Source: Trinickia soli (GTDB taxonomy: Bacteria; Pseudomonadota; Gammaproteobacteria; Burkholderiales; Burkholderiaceae). From it: DNA of 64,000 nt. Shown in pieces: positions 27,874 to 37,423 of this stretch. The stretch spans positions 62,001-126,000 of the forward strand of contig NZ_PNYB01000012.1 of assembly GCF_002879855.1 (NCBI RefSeq), written 5' to 3'. A program made the position numbers and the translations under genes. The notes beneath the pieces are model-generated. The model was not told the DNA's origin. It searched no databases and worked only from the letters and a program-made list of their open reading frames with translations. Positions within the stretch are counted from its first letter, which is position 1. Each line of letters opens with the position of its first letter.

Positions 27874-27888
27874 GTATATCAGATATGC
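27874..27888. promoter_or_regulatory. LysR-type dyad operator, site 2
   Basis: GTATATCAGATATGC contains a perfect ATATC-A-GATAT dyad and matches site 1 (19431-19445) at 11 of 15 positions. It lies between the divergent LysR and Rieske genes, about 107 bp upstream of the oxygenase start. The adjacent bases 27882-27899 also resemble the minus strand of 19420-19437 (GATATGCG-N4-ATGC). Confidence 0.6.
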
Positions 27889-27994
27889 GAGAAATGCGAT
27901 TTTCATATGGCAGGTATCAATATATCGTAATGCTTAACGAGGCTTGCGCCGACGAGCTACTTCAATTGCCCTTGAACAGAACTTAGGAGACATG

Positions 27995-29317
27995 ATGGAC
28001 ACCTCCACACACCCGATCACGATCAAGCCCCGTCCGCGTGGAGCCGACCGGTATCAGTACTTGACGCAGACCAATGCGGGTACGCCGGCGGGCGAACTGC
28101 TCCGACGTTACTGGCAGCCGGTGGCGCTGATCGAGTCGTTGCCCGTTGGCGCTGCGCCGCAGCCGATCCGCATCATGGGTGAAGACCTGGTGTTGTTCCG
28201 CGATGACGATGGTCAAGTGGGCTTGATCGATCGGAAGTGCGCCCACCGGTGCACCGACCTTGCGCTGGGCCGTATTGAAGCGGGCGGCATTCGTTGCCCT
28301 TATCACGGTTGGCTGTTCGACGTACACGGACGCTGTCTCGATCAACCGGCGGAAGCTTCGGCGACGGCCAAAGATCGCATCCGGATGAAGTCTTATCCGC
28401 TTCATGAGGCCGGAGGCGCGTTCTGGGCCTACATGGGCCCTGGCGAGCCGCCCCTTTTTCCAAACTACCCCGCACTTGCTGGCGGTAGCGAATATCGCTA
28501 CACCACGCGATGGTTTGGCGATTGCAATTGGATGCAGGCGAGCGAGGGGAACATCGACCCTGTCCATACCTCGTATCTGCACCAGTTGGAATTGTCGAGT
28601 GCCGACATGCAAGCCCGCTGGGGTGTGTTTTCAAATCAGGCGCGGCCCGAGCTTTCCGTCGAAGACACCCGCTTCGGCGTGCGGCTCTATACGCTGCGCA
28701 AGATCGAAGGTACCGATCGCTCATCTATCCGCATCACCAATTTCGTCATGCCCAATGCGTGTGCTGTCGGTGGTTTCGAGGGCTACCTTGGGGAGGGCGG
28801 CATCACCATGCTATGGGACGTTCCTATCGACGATGAACATCACTGGCGTTGGGAGTTCATCTTTCATCGCAGCGGCAAGCTGGATAAAGATGCGCTTCAC
28901 AAGCAATACGAATCCGAGAAGGTTGAAGGCGACCGCATGCGCAGAGCGAAAAGCGATTTGTATTCGCAGGATCGCGAATCGATGGCTCGGCAAGCGTATC
29001 TGGGCCTGGGCGAGTGCTTCTCGGTTCATGACATAGCGATCACGCAGTCGCAAGGCACGGTCCACGACCAAAGCCAAGAGCATCTGTCGTCGTCCGACAT
29101 CGCCATCGTTCGTGCCCGCCGGATGCTCGACGAAGCTGCACAGGCGCTCGCAGAAGGGGGTGATCCTCGCGGCGTGGTGCGCCGTCAAGAGGAGAACGAA
29201 TTCCGAGACATGGTCGTGATCACCGGCGAGATCAGCGCCGGGGAATCGAAGGAAGCGTATTGCGCGAATTACGCCGAGAGCAGCGATCTGTTCCGGTTGC
29301 AGCCACTCGAGGCATGA
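27995..29317 (+). CDS. Rieske oxygenase alpha subunit, phthalate/phenoxybenzoate dioxygenase type
   Basis: 440 residues. The Rieske centre is CAHRCTDLALGR followed by CPYHGWLFDVHG (about residues 75-110). The mononuclear iron region EGNIDPVHTSYLHQ (about 185-200) carries the Asp and two His ligands. Length and order fit class IA oxygenases paired with a single FMN/2Fe-2S reductase, such as phthalate 4,5-dioxygenase and phenoxybenzoate dioxygenase. The next gene encodes such a reductase. Since the lower pathway consumes protocatechuate, the product is probably protocatechuate. The ATG at 27995 has AGGAG five bases upstream; an ATG three bases earlier is too close. A strong hairpin follows the stop. 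Confidence 0.88.
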   Translation: MDTSTHPITIKPRPRGADRYQYLTQTNAGTPAGELLRRYWQPVALIESLPVGAAPQPIRIMGEDLVLFRDDDGQVGLIDRKCAHRCTDLALGRIEAGGIRCPYHGWLFDVHGRCLDQPAEASATAKDRIRMKSYPLHEAGGAFWAYMGPGEPPLFPNYPALAGGSEYRYTTRWFGDCNWMQASEGNIDPVHTSYLHQLELSSADMQARWGVFSNQARPELSVEDTRFGVRLYTLRKIEGTDRSSIRITNFVMPNACAVGGFEGYLGEGGITMLWDVPIDDEHHWRWEFIFHRSGKLDKDALHKQYESEKVEGDRMRRAKSDLYSQDRESMARQAYLGLGECFSVHDIAITQSQGTVHDQSQEHLSSSDIAIVRARRMLDEAAQALAEGGDPRGVVRRQEENEFRDMVVITGEISAGESKEAYCANYAESSDLFRLQPLEA

Positions 29318-29323
29318 CGTCCC

Positions 29324-29364
29324 GCTCGTGCCGCCGCTCCATGCGGTGGCACGAGCCGCTTTTG
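29324..29364 (+). terminator. Rho-independent terminator or attenuator between oxygenase and reductase
   Basis: A 14-bp stem (29324-29337 with 29343-29356, one G.T-type mismatch) with a 5-nt loop is followed closely by TTTT. It is one of the two clearest intrinsic terminators seen in the window. It lies seven bases after the oxygenase stop, in the middle of the presumed operon. Confidence 0.75.
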
Positions 29365-29395
29365 TAATACCCGAATTCAATCGATGCACCTTGCC

Positions 29396-30358
29396 ATGAA
29401 TATCATTCCCGTTCGAGTTACTGCCGCCGAAACCATTGCAGAAGGCATCCGTCTGCTGAAGCTGGCACCCCGGGACGGATCCATGCTACCCGTATGGGAG
29501 CCCGGTTCCCATATCGATCTGCATCTGGGACCGGGAATCATCCGGCAGTATTCGCTGTGCGGATCGTATCGAGACACCTCGACGTACGAGGTTGCCGTCA
29601 AACGGGAAGCAGCATCGCGCGGTGGCTCGAAGTTCGTTCACGAATCGTTGAGCGTGGGCAGCGAATTGAGCATCTCTGCACCGCGCAACCTCTTTCCGAT
29701 GCATCGCGGAGCCCGCAGAAGTTTGCTGGTAGCCGGTGGCATCGGTATTACACCCATCATCAGCATGGCGCGCCTGCTTCGTGATCGCGGCCAACCGTTC
29801 GACTTGCTGTATTTCGCGCGTTCCGAAGCTCACGCGGCATTCCGCGACGAACTGAGCGGCGCAGCGCTCGACGGCTCGTGCCAATTGCTATTTGGCCAGG
29901 AGCGTGACGCCGTCGAGGCGACGTTGGCCAATGCGCTTGGCAACCGTCGAGACGACTGCCATTTGTATCTGTGCGGGCCGCAACCGTTCATGGACACGGT
30001 GCGCATGGTCGCTGCGCGCCACGGCTGGCCTGACGATGCCGTGCACCTCGAATATTTCGCCGCAACGCCGGCATCTGGCGCCGAACTCGAAACCTCCTTC
30101 GACCTGAAGCTGGCGCGTTCGAACAAGACGTTCACGGTTCCGCCGGGCAAGACGATCGTCGATGTGCTACGCGAGCATGGCACGGACGTTGAGACGTCAT
30201 GCGAGCAAGGCGTCTGCGGAACCTGCGTCGTGAAAGTGTTGGATGGGTGCCCTGACCATCGCGACTGCTTTCTCACCTCACAGGAGCAAGCGAGCGGAAA
30301 TTGCATGGCGATCTGCGTATCGCGTTCGCGTTCCACGTTGCTCGTAGTCGACTTGTAA
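29396..30358 (+). CDS. Phthalate/vanillate-type oxygenase reductase (FMN, NAD, 2Fe-2S)
   Basis: 320 residues in the phthalate dioxygenase reductase order. An FMN-binding barrel has RQYSLCG (about residues 46-52). The NAD domain has LLVAGGIGITPIISMA and the HLYLCGPQPFM segment. A C-terminal plant-type 2Fe-2S ferredoxin domain has CEQGVCGTCVV plus a distal cysteine in HRDCFLT. It passes electrons from NADH to the upstream Rieske oxygenase. The ATG at 29396 (MNIIPVRV) is taken; an in-frame ATG four codons earlier is possible. It starts 79 bp after the oxygenase, beyond a terminator-like hairpin. Confidence 0.9.
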   Translation: MNIIPVRVTAAETIAEGIRLLKLAPRDGSMLPVWEPGSHIDLHLGPGIIRQYSLCGSYRDTSTYEVAVKREAASRGGSKFVHESLSVGSELSISAPRNLFPMHRGARRSLLVAGGIGITPIISMARLLRDRGQPFDLLYFARSEAHAAFRDELSGAALDGSCQLLFGQERDAVEATLANALGNRRDDCHLYLCGPQPFMDTVRMVAARHGWPDDAVHLEYFAATPASGAELETSFDLKLARSNKTFTVPPGKTIVDVLREHGTDVETSCEQGVCGTCVVKVLDGCPDHRDCFLTSQEQASGNCMAICVSRSRSTLLVVDL

Positions 30359-30410
30359 TTTCAGGCCGCCACTTATAGGCGGAGCCGTCATCAAAATATT
30401 CGGAGACAAC

Positions 30411-31595
30411 ATGTCGAAGCGATTCGATGGGATGGGCTACGCGCGCACGATAGCAGTAGGCGCACTCGCGATACTCCCCGCTCAATATGCACGGGCGGTC
30501 GACGGTATCGCGCTCAGCGGCACCGGTGTTATGTCGGCCGGTATGGGAGGCACTTCCATCGCATTTCCGCAGGACAGTACGGCGGCCGCCGACAATCCTG
30601 CAGGCATGGGATTAGTGGGTTCGAGAACCGACTTCGGCGTTCAATTGCTTGAACCATTGACCGACTTCGATTATGGGAGCGCGTCCAACAAGCTGCATAC
30701 CGGAAAGGTGTATCCGGTTCCTGACGGCGGTGCGAATTGGCAGATCACGCCGCGGCTGACGCTGGGCGTGTCGCTGTTTGGCGTCGGCGTCGGCACGAGT
30801 TATGGTCGGCCCGCCCTTCCGATTGCAGGTGCGGGGGTGGCCCAATCGAGCTTGGAGACGGCGATCGCCGCGCCAACGGTCACATACAGAATCACGGAGC
30901 ACAACATCATCGGTGTCAGCCTGGCGCTGGCATACGAACGGTTCTCCGCAAATGGCGCGATCGTTCCCATGGGCGATGGGACATTGCACCCGCTGCCCTC
31001 GCATGGGGTGTCGAGCGCTTTCGGCTACGGCGCGCGGATTGGCTATATCTGGCAGCCCACCCCGGCATTCACGTTTGGCGCGAGCTACGCCAGCCGCATT
31101 CGGATGAGTAAGCTGAGCGGCTACGAAAACGACCTGCTGGCGGGCGGCGGCGGCCGAATCGATATCGGCGCTCAATACGGTGTCGGCATCGCGTACAAGG
31201 TCGTGCCAAGCGTCACGGTTTCCGCGGACTGGTTGCACCTCGAGTTTTCGAATACGGTCATCGGCTCGGCACAAGGATTCGGCTGGCAGAACCAGGATTT
31301 CTTCCGCATCGGTGCGGCATGGGACGTGAACCCGCGATGGACGCTCCGAACGGGCCTCTCACGCGGCAACCATCCGATCGGACCATCAGTGGTCGCGCAG
31401 AACCTGCTATCGGCTATGCCGGTCTCGACAGCGGTTTCCGTGGGCACGACCTACCGATTCAACAAGACCGATGAAGTGAGCGGGGTTTTCGAGTACGGAT
31501 TCCCTGTCACGGTTGCCGGCGACGGCTCCAGCACCGGATTTAGCGAAAGAACAAAAACCGAGGTCTTCGGCGTGAGTTACGGGCACCTCTTTTAG
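30411..31595 (+). CDS. OmpP1/FadL/TodX-family outer membrane channel
   Basis: 394 residues with a signal peptide (cleavage near YARA-V, about residue 28). The N-terminal plug region has GIALSGTGVMSAGMGGTSIAFPQDSTAAADNPAGM, characteristic of FadL/TodX. Long beta-strand segments follow and the protein ends FGVSYGHLF. Such channels pass hydrophobic compounds, including monoaromatics, by lateral diffusion. Together with the Rieske and dehydrogenase genes, this suggests a substrate less polar than protocatechuate. It is 53 bp downstream of the reductase and probably co-transcribed. Confidence 0.87.
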   Translation: MSKRFDGMGYARTIAVGALAILPAQYARAVDGIALSGTGVMSAGMGGTSIAFPQDSTAAADNPAGMGLVGSRTDFGVQLLEPLTDFDYGSASNKLHTGKVYPVPDGGANWQITPRLTLGVSLFGVGVGTSYGRPALPIAGAGVAQSSLETAIAAPTVTYRITEHNIIGVSLALAYERFSANGAIVPMGDGTLHPLPSHGVSSAFGYGARIGYIWQPTPAFTFGASYASRIRMSKLSGYENDLLAGGGGRIDIGAQYGVGIAYKVVPSVTVSADWLHLEFSNTVIGSAQGFGWQNQDFFRIGAAWDVNPRWTLRTGLSRGNHPIGPSVVAQNLLSAMPVSTAVSVGTTYRFNKTDEVSGVFEYGFPVTVAGDGSSTGFSERTKTEVFGVSYGHLF

Positions 31596-31675
31596 GTCGT
31601 ATAGCCGGGAGTCGATGCCGGTGAAACGGCACATCGGATCTCATGAGAAAAGAAGAGTCAATATCAGGAAAACCC

Positions 31676-33172
31676 ATGTCCAATTTTCCGTTTGATCCGC
31701 AGTCAGAACTGAGTGAAGACGTGCTGTCCAGGTTTTACATCGATGGGCAGTGGGTGCAAGGTGGTTCGAGCGCTTCCTTCTCACTGGTCTCGCCGTCGAC
31801 CGAAGTGGCATTTGCAACGGCTCGGCTGGCGGACACCGGCGATGTGGATAGAGCGGTGAATGCCGCGCGAAAGGCGTTCGACACAGGTCCCTGGCCGCGC
31901 ATGTCCGGTACCGAACGCGCTGCTTGTCTACGACGGATGTCCGAGGCGCTCGGATTGCGCATCCCGCTTCTGTCGCGAATCTGGACCGCGGAGGTTGGCG
32001 CACCTGTCGGCTTCGCCGATATGTTCGCGCCTACCGCGACGGCGATGCTTGATTACTACGCCGGGTTAGCGTCGACATTCGCGTTCGAGGAAGTGCGTTC
32101 GACGCGAAATGGACAGGCGAGGATCATCCGCCAGCCGGTTGGCGTGGCGGCGCTGATTGCACCTTGGAATGCGCAGTTGCCGATTCTCTCGTATAAGCTC
32201 GGCGCCGCACTGGCAGCCGGATGCACGGTAGTGGTAAAGACCCCGCCGGAAACGCCGTTCGATGCACTTGTCGTTGCCGAATGTGCGCACGAGGCGGGTT
32301 TGCCGCCAGGCGTGCTCAACGTGATCGCTGCCGACGCGGCCCACGGCGCCTATCTGGTAGCGAAGCGGGAAGTGGACAAAGTGAGCTTTACCGGAAGTAC
32401 CGCGACGGGAAAGCTGATTGCAAAAACCTGCGCAGACCGGCTCGCCCGGGTGACGCTCGAACTGGGGGGGAAATCCGCCGCCATCGTTCTCGACGATGCG
32501 GAGCTGGACCCCACGCTCGCCGCGTTGGCGCAGGTCACCATGCCCTTCTCGGGGCAGATTTGCTTCGCACAAACCCGGATTCTGGTTCCGCGTAGTCGCG
32601 AACGAGCCTTCATCGAAGCGTATAGCGCGGTCATTGGCGGCCTCGAGGTGGGCGACCCCTGGAGCATCAACACGCAAATCGGGCCGCTTGCGAATCGGCG
32701 TCAGCTCGATCGGGTGATGGGGTACATCGAAGCGGGTTACACGGAAGGAGCACGGGTCGTGACGGGCGGCGACCGTAGTCGCCGATTCGAAACGGGGTTT
32801 TTTGTCGAGCCTACGGTGTTCGCCGGCGTGACACCGCACATGACGATCGCGCGGGAAGAAATTTTCGGTCCTGTTGTTTCGATCATCGCGTACGACGACA
32901 TTGATCAAGCGATCGAAATCGCGAACGACACGGATTTCGGCTTGAGCGGCACTGTTTTCACGAGTGACGTGGAGCGTGGTAGTGCAATCGCGCGCCGAAT
33001 CAGGACTGGGAACGTCTCGGTCAATGGACTCGAGATCGCCCCGAACGCGCCGTTCGGCGGCTTCAAGCAGTCGGGGATTGGTCGGGAGGGGGGGCCGGAA
33101 GGTCTCGGTGCATTCCTCGAACACCAGGCGATTTATCTTCCCGTTCCTGTAACGCGCGCGACGACGGAGTGA
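31676..33172 (+). CDS. NAD(P)-dependent aldehyde dehydrogenase
   Basis: 498 residues with full ALDH-superfamily motifs: LIAPWNAQLPI, KTPPETPFDAL, the cofactor loop FTGSTATGK, catalytic Glu in LELGGKS and catalytic Cys in FSGQICFAQTR. The C-terminal PFGGFKQSGIGREGG is also present. It should oxidise an aldehyde to the acid, here probably an aromatic aldehyde made by the adjacent GMC enzyme. The ATG at 31676 has AGGAA seven bases upstream; an ATG at 31643 adds eleven residues without family support. The gap to the GMC gene is only 4 bp. Confidence 0.92.
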   Translation: MSNFPFDPQSELSEDVLSRFYIDGQWVQGGSSASFSLVSPSTEVAFATARLADTGDVDRAVNAARKAFDTGPWPRMSGTERAACLRRMSEALGLRIPLLSRIWTAEVGAPVGFADMFAPTATAMLDYYAGLASTFAFEEVRSTRNGQARIIRQPVGVAALIAPWNAQLPILSYKLGAALAAGCTVVVKTPPETPFDALVVAECAHEAGLPPGVLNVIAADAAHGAYLVAKREVDKVSFTGSTATGKLIAKTCADRLARVTLELGGKSAAIVLDDAELDPTLAALAQVTMPFSGQICFAQTRILVPRSRERAFIEAYSAVIGGLEVGDPWSINTQIGPLANRRQLDRVMGYIEAGYTEGARVVTGGDRSRRFETGFFVEPTVFAGVTPHMTIAREEIFGPVVSIIAYDDIDQAIEIANDTDFGLSGTVFTSDVERGSAIARRIRTGNVSVNGLEIAPNAPFGGFKQSGIGREGGPEGLGAFLEHQAIYLPVPVTRATTE

Positions 33173-33176
33173 CGCG

Positions 33177-34820
33177 ATGGACTACGACTACATTGTGATC
33201 GGCGCCGGCAGCGCCGGCTGCGTGACGGCGAGCCGGTTGGTTCATGAGTGGGGGGCGAAGGTGCTTCTGCTCGAGGCGGGGCCGCCGGCGAACAATGCGC
33301 TGATTCGCATGCCTGCCGGGACGTTCAAGATGCTCTTCGACGGTAGCCGCTATATCAAGAGATATGCATCGGCTCGTCAATCGTCGCTCGGAGACCGCGT
33401 GGTTTCTATTCCGCAGGGAAACGTTGTCGGCGGCGGAAGTTCGGTCAATGCGATGGCCTATACGAGAGGCTCGCGTGCCGACTATGAAAGCTGGGTCGCT
33501 GCAACCGGCGATTCCGGCTGGTCCTGGGATGGCCTCCTTCCATACTTCCGCAAGCAGGAAGGCAATCAACGTTTCGACAATGAAGCGCACGGCGCGGACG
33601 GCCCACTGAAGGTATCGGATCCGTTGTACAAGGTCGACGTAGCAGACCGGTTTGTGCGAGCCATGCAGCGCCAGGGCTTGCCGTTTGCGGCGGACTTCAA
33701 TGCCGGATCCTTGCGCGGGGTGGGTTACATGCAGACCACCACGCACGCGGGACGGCGATGTAGTGCGGCAGATGCCTTTCTCGCTCCTGTGCTGTCCGAT
33801 CCGCGCCTGTCCCTGATGACACGAGCGCGCGTCCAACGCATCGTCTTCAACGGCGACCGCGCTGTCGGCGTCGAGTATGCGATTGACGGTGTGCTCATGC
33901 AGGCAAGAGCGTCGGCCGAAGTGATCGTTTGTGCGGGCGCCTTCGCCACGCCGAAGCTGCTCATGTTGTCGGGCATCGGTCCGGTTGCGCATCTGCGCCA
34001 GCATGGGCTCGAAGTTCGCGTCGATTCCCCGGGAGTCGGCGAGCATCTGCAAGATCACAACGTTGCCGTCGTCTCGATGACGACTCGCGGGCAATATGGG
34101 TACTTCGGGGAAGACCGTGGGCGCCGCGCGCTGTTGAACGGACTCCGGTATCTCGCGTTCCACAACGGGCCCATCGCGTCGAACGGGGCCGAGACGATGG
34201 CTTTCGTCAATCTTCGTGAACCCGCGGGGGAACCGGATCTTCAGCTCTATTGCATTGGGGTTATGTGGCCGGATCCACAGGCGCCGAAGCCTACCTACGG
34301 GATGACATTGATGGCCAACCTCGTTCGGCCTCGATCTCGCGGGACCGTACGCCTCCGATCTGCAGATCCTGCGGACGACGCACTCGTCAACCCGAACTGG
34401 CTCTCCCATGATGAGGATACGGAGCGGCTTGTCGAAGCGATCCGGTATCTGAGATCGATCGCAGGAAGCGAACCGTTCGCATCCATCGTGGCACAGGAGG
34501 TCGGACCCGGACCCGCGCTCCAGTCGGACGATGAACTCGCCGACTACGTCCGGCGGACCACGGAGTCCAACTACCATCCCGTGGGCACGTGTCGCATGGG
34601 GCACCCTGACGATCCCATGTCGGTCTTGACCCCGGACCTCAAGGTAAAGGGCGTCAGCGGATTGCGCGTCTTCGATGCTTCGATGATGCCGTCGATTATC
34701 AGTTCGAATACGAATGCGACCGTGATGGCGGTGGCTGATCGTGCAGTCGACATGATGATGTCACCGACCACGATGACATCTCCGGCAGGCAGCAGCCTGC
34801 TGTCAACGCAGCCCGTGTGA
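33177..34820 (+). CDS. GMC-family FAD-dependent alcohol dehydrogenase
   Basis: 547 residues of the choline-dehydrogenase-like GMC family. The FAD-binding start is [18 protein letters not shown], with [20 protein letters not shown] (GMC signature 1) and [16 protein letters not shown] (signature 2). The C-terminal active-site histidine lies in [11 protein letters not shown] and an Asn in [15 protein letters not shown]. It should oxidise a primary alcohol to an aldehyde, coupling with the ALDH 4 bp upstream. A similar GMC-ALDH pair handles benzylic alcohols in several catabolic operons. The C-terminal tail (last 20 residues, Ser/Thr/Met-rich) looks unstructured. Confidence 0.9.
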   Translation: MDYDYIVIGAGSAGCVTASRLVHEWGAKVLLLEAGPPANNALIRMPAGTFKMLFDGSRYIKRYASARQSSLGDRVVSIPQGNVVGGGSSVNAMAYTRGSRADYESWVAATGDSGWSWDGLLPYFRKQEGNQRFDNEAHGADGPLKVSDPLYKVDVADRFVRAMQRQGLPFAADFNAGSLRGVGYMQTTTHAGRRCSAADAFLAPVLSDPRLSLMTRARVQRIVFNGDRAVGVEYAIDGVLMQARASAEVIVCAGAFATPKLLMLSGIGPVAHLRQHGLEVRVDSPGVGEHLQDHNVAVVSMTTRGQYGYFGEDRGRRALLNGLRYLAFHNGPIASNGAETMAFVNLREPAGEPDLQLYCIGVMWPDPQAPKPTYGMTLMANLVRPRSRGTVRLRSADPADDALVNPNWLSHDEDTERLVEAIRYLRSIAGSEPFASIVAQEVGPGPALQSDDELADYVRRTTESNYHPVGTCRMGHPDDPMSVLTPDLKVKGVSGLRVFDASMMPSIISSNTNATVMAVADRAVDMMMSPTTMTSPAGSSLLSTQPV

Positions 34821-34908
34821 GCCGGACGTTGGCAGGACACGGAGTGCCGCGGGTCAGGTCGAGCGTGAGTCGGAACGCGTTCCTCATGCGTCTTCGACGA
34901 GTATTCTT

Positions 34909-36423
34909 TTGCGAAAGCAGGCTATCCAAATGACGTCAAATGCACCCCGTCCGCTCGTCATGGTGACGCTGGATGGTTTGGTCGAACATGTCAATGACGC
35001 GTTCGTCGAATCACTCGGATGGCCTCGGGAATCACTGCTGCGGGTGGCAGCGTCGTCTTTGCTTGCGAATATACCGAAGGCCGTCCTGCTCGATATTCAA
35101 CGGACGGTGCGCGCGAATCGCCCATGGGTCGGAATATTGCCTTATCGAACCGTGACCGACGAAGTTGTTTGGGCGCGTTCAAATCTTATGCCCGGCCGCT
35201 CCGGCAAACGGGCCATTGCGCTCATTGAGCCCATTGAGCCGGCGCAAAGCACTCAGGCGGCCCTTGCATACCGCACGATGGATGAAGCCAAACCCGGCTG
35301 GTCGATACGGGCGGGGAGAATCACGAGGAAACGATGGTACGGCGCGCCACGCAGAATTGGCCGCGCGAGTTTACGTTGGAAAGTCGCGGGTATTGTTTTC
35401 TTCCAATTTATAGCGTCGCTTGGAGCATGCATCGTTTCATTGCGGGGCGTCACATTGGAAACCGTGTGCATTGCCTTACTGCCGATTTTTGCCGGCAGCG
35501 GTTTGCTGTTGACAACGTTGTTTCATCGTCCTTTGAAAGAAATCACCAGAGTGGCCGTTGGTCTGGCTGCAGGACAACTGGACATTGCGCCGAGTGTAGC
35601 GGGCGATGGCGAGCCAAGGGATGTGCTGATCCTACTCAACCAGGCGATCCTGAATTTGCGCACTGCGGTTGCTGATGTACGGGACGGCGTCACGCAGGTA
35701 TCGTCGGGCACCGAAACGCTCTCTGATGGAAATCGAGATTTATCGGCGAGAACCGAGCACCAGGTCGGCAGCGTTCAAGATACGGCGGCGAGCGTTGAAC
35801 AGCTCAACGCTAGCATTTTCAACAATTCCCAATCATCCGCCGAGGCGGACAGGCTTGCGCGCGAGTCAACGCGTGCTGTGCGCGAGGGCGGACAGGCAGT
35901 GGAGCGCCTGATCGAGATCATGCGGAAGATCGATGCATCGAGTTCGGAAAGCGCCAGCATCGTTGGCGTAATAGACGCGATTGCATTTCAAACCAATATT
36001 CTTGCACTCAACGCCGCGGTTGAAGCGGCCCGTGCAGGACCCAGCGGACGGAGCTTTGCGATCGTCGCATCCGAAGTGCGTGCCCTTGCTCAGCGAAGTG
36101 CGACCGCCGCAAACCAGATTCGTGTCCTTGCAAATCGTAGCCTTGATCTGGCGCGGGAAGGACGCGTGGCGGCGGAGCAGGCGGGTGCAAGAATGCGGGA
36201 AACGGAAGCGGCCGTGGGGGTCGTCAGCAATCTGGTCGAAGAGATAAAGGATGCGTGCTCCGAACAAAGCCGCGCAATGGCACAGATCGAAGAGGCCATC
36301 GCTGCGATAGATCTGACAACGCAACAGAATTCGGCGCTCGTCAACTCGGTTGCATCGATCTCCGAGGAGATGCGCCAGCGATCGATGGGAGTCATGCAGG
36401 CCGTGTCGTTATTCGATATCTGA
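34909..36423 (+). CDS. PAS-containing methyl-accepting chemotaxis protein
   Basis: 504 residues, paralogous to the chemoreceptor at 2399. The N-terminal PAS-like domain is diverged: the [10 protein letters not shown] string of the paralogue is replaced by [12 protein letters not shown] basic linker (about 125-150) precedes a double hydrophobic segment (about 155-205), a HAMP-like region and a signalling tip with [22 protein letters not shown]. The TTG at 34909 aligns with the paralogue's TTG start (MRKQ/MRNN); an ATG at 34930 is the alternative. Location just after the aromatic operon suggests taxis towards the substrate or towards metabolism-linked redox state. Confidence 0.83.
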   Translation: MRKQAIQMTSNAPRPLVMVTLDGLVEHVNDAFVESLGWPRESLLRVAASSLLANIPKAVLLDIQRTVRANRPWVGILPYRTVTDEVVWARSNLMPGRSGKRAIALIEPIEPAQSTQAALAYRTMDEAKPGWSIRAGRITRKRWYGAPRRIGRASLRWKVAGIVFFQFIASLGACIVSLRGVTLETVCIALLPIFAGSGLLLTTLFHRPLKEITRVAVGLAAGQLDIAPSVAGDGEPRDVLILLNQAILNLRTAVADVRDGVTQVSSGTETLSDGNRDLSARTEHQVGSVQDTAASVEQLNASIFNNSQSSAEADRLARESTRAVREGGQAVERLIEIMRKIDASSSESASIVGVIDAIAFQTNILALNAAVEAARAGPSGRSFAIVASEVRALAQRSATAANQIRVLANRSLDLAREGRVAAEQAGARMRETEAAVGVVSNLVEEIKDACSEQSRAMAQIEEAIAAIDLTTQQNSALVNSVASISEEMRQRSMGVMQAVSLFDI

Positions 36424-36506
36424 CGCCGAGACGGAAGCTCGCAAGACGCGGTGTGGCGGGTTCTCATCGAGCGAGTCCTCCCGGCTTTGGCTGTGCTCCT
36501 TCCTCG

Positions 36507-37160
36507 TCACGCAGTAGCGGGCTCGTTGAGCGCGTAGCCTTCCATCTGGTTGCGCAAGGCGGCTTGAAAGGCCGGCCGTGCCTCGCACCGTTTGACGTAG
36601 GCGTCCAACAGCGGATACTCGCCGACCAGATTCGTATGCCGGATAAACCGAAGCACGCTGGTCATCAGGATGTCGGCCGCCGTGAAGCAACCCAGCAGAT
36701 AATCGCGACCGTCAAGACACCCGGAAAGTGCGGCCAATCGAGTCTTTACATCGTCAACGGCTCCCGGTCGGCGCAGCGGTACCCACGCCTCGTCGCGGTG
36801 CAGCACGTCCATCGCAAAAAGATTCCAGATCGGCGGCTCGATGGTATTGAGTGCCGTGAACATCCAGGAGAGCGTTTCATTACGCCGGTCGACAGGCATG
36901 AGCGTCTCGCACCGTTCGGCGATGGCATGAACGATGGCGCCCGACTCGATCAAGGTTTGGTCATCGGACTCGAGCACGGGCACCAGGCCGAAAGGGTGTT
37001 TGCTGCGATAGGCAGCGGATTTCAACTCCCCGGTGCCGATCCACCGGCTGTCGTAAGCAAGCCCCGCCTCTTCGAGCGCCCAGCGCACGCGCAGATCGCG
37101 CACCAGCCCCTGGGCGAAAGGCGGTATCCAGCTGAAGCCCCACACAGCGATTTTTTCCAT
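36507..37160 (-). CDS. Glutathione S-transferase family protein
   Basis: 217 residues with the GST fold. The N-terminal thioredoxin-like part has LRVRWALEEAGLAYD, the cis-proline segment FGLVPVLESDDQTLIESGAIVHAIAERC binds glutathione, and a helical C-terminal domain has DGRDYLLGCFTAADILM, the N-capping box of GSTs. The catalytic residue cannot be assigned firmly. It may conjugate electrophiles or be a non-enzymatic binder. It is convergent with the chemoreceptor gene, with 84 bp between stops. Confidence 0.88.
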   Translation of the reverse strand: MEKIAVWGFSWIPPFAQGLVRDLRVRWALEEAGLAYDSRWIGTGELKSAAYRSKHPFGLVPVLESDDQTLIESGAIVHAIAERCETLMPVDRRNETLSWMFTALNTIEPPIWNLFAMDVLHRDEAWVPLRRPGAVDDVKTRLAALSGCLDGRDYLLGCFTAADILMTSVLRFIRHTNLVGEYPLLDAYVKRCEARPAFQAALRNQMEGYALNEPATA

Positions 37161-37423
37161 TTCGTTTCTCCACGTATCGCGTCATGTTGATGCCGGTGCT
37201 GCCGGCACGTCGGTTGGTGACCGTGGATAGACTGCCACCAGGCCAGCGGAGGCTGGGAGTGACAACTGTGGCGCGATTTCAGGCGCGCGGCGACGCCTGG
37301 TGGGAAGTCAACGAAGAATCTCTGCCGGCCCATCGAACAGCAGTACCGACGGGATCAGCCAAACCAGGCTGCGCCAAATGAGGTGCGGCGCCGTGATATC
37401 AGGCAGCGCGGTGCTGCCCTTCA

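Noticed and set aside
33063-34604. 513-codon minus-strand frame opposite the GMC dehydrogenase
   Set aside because: The sense strand has complete GMC signatures; the antisense product has shadow-like composition.
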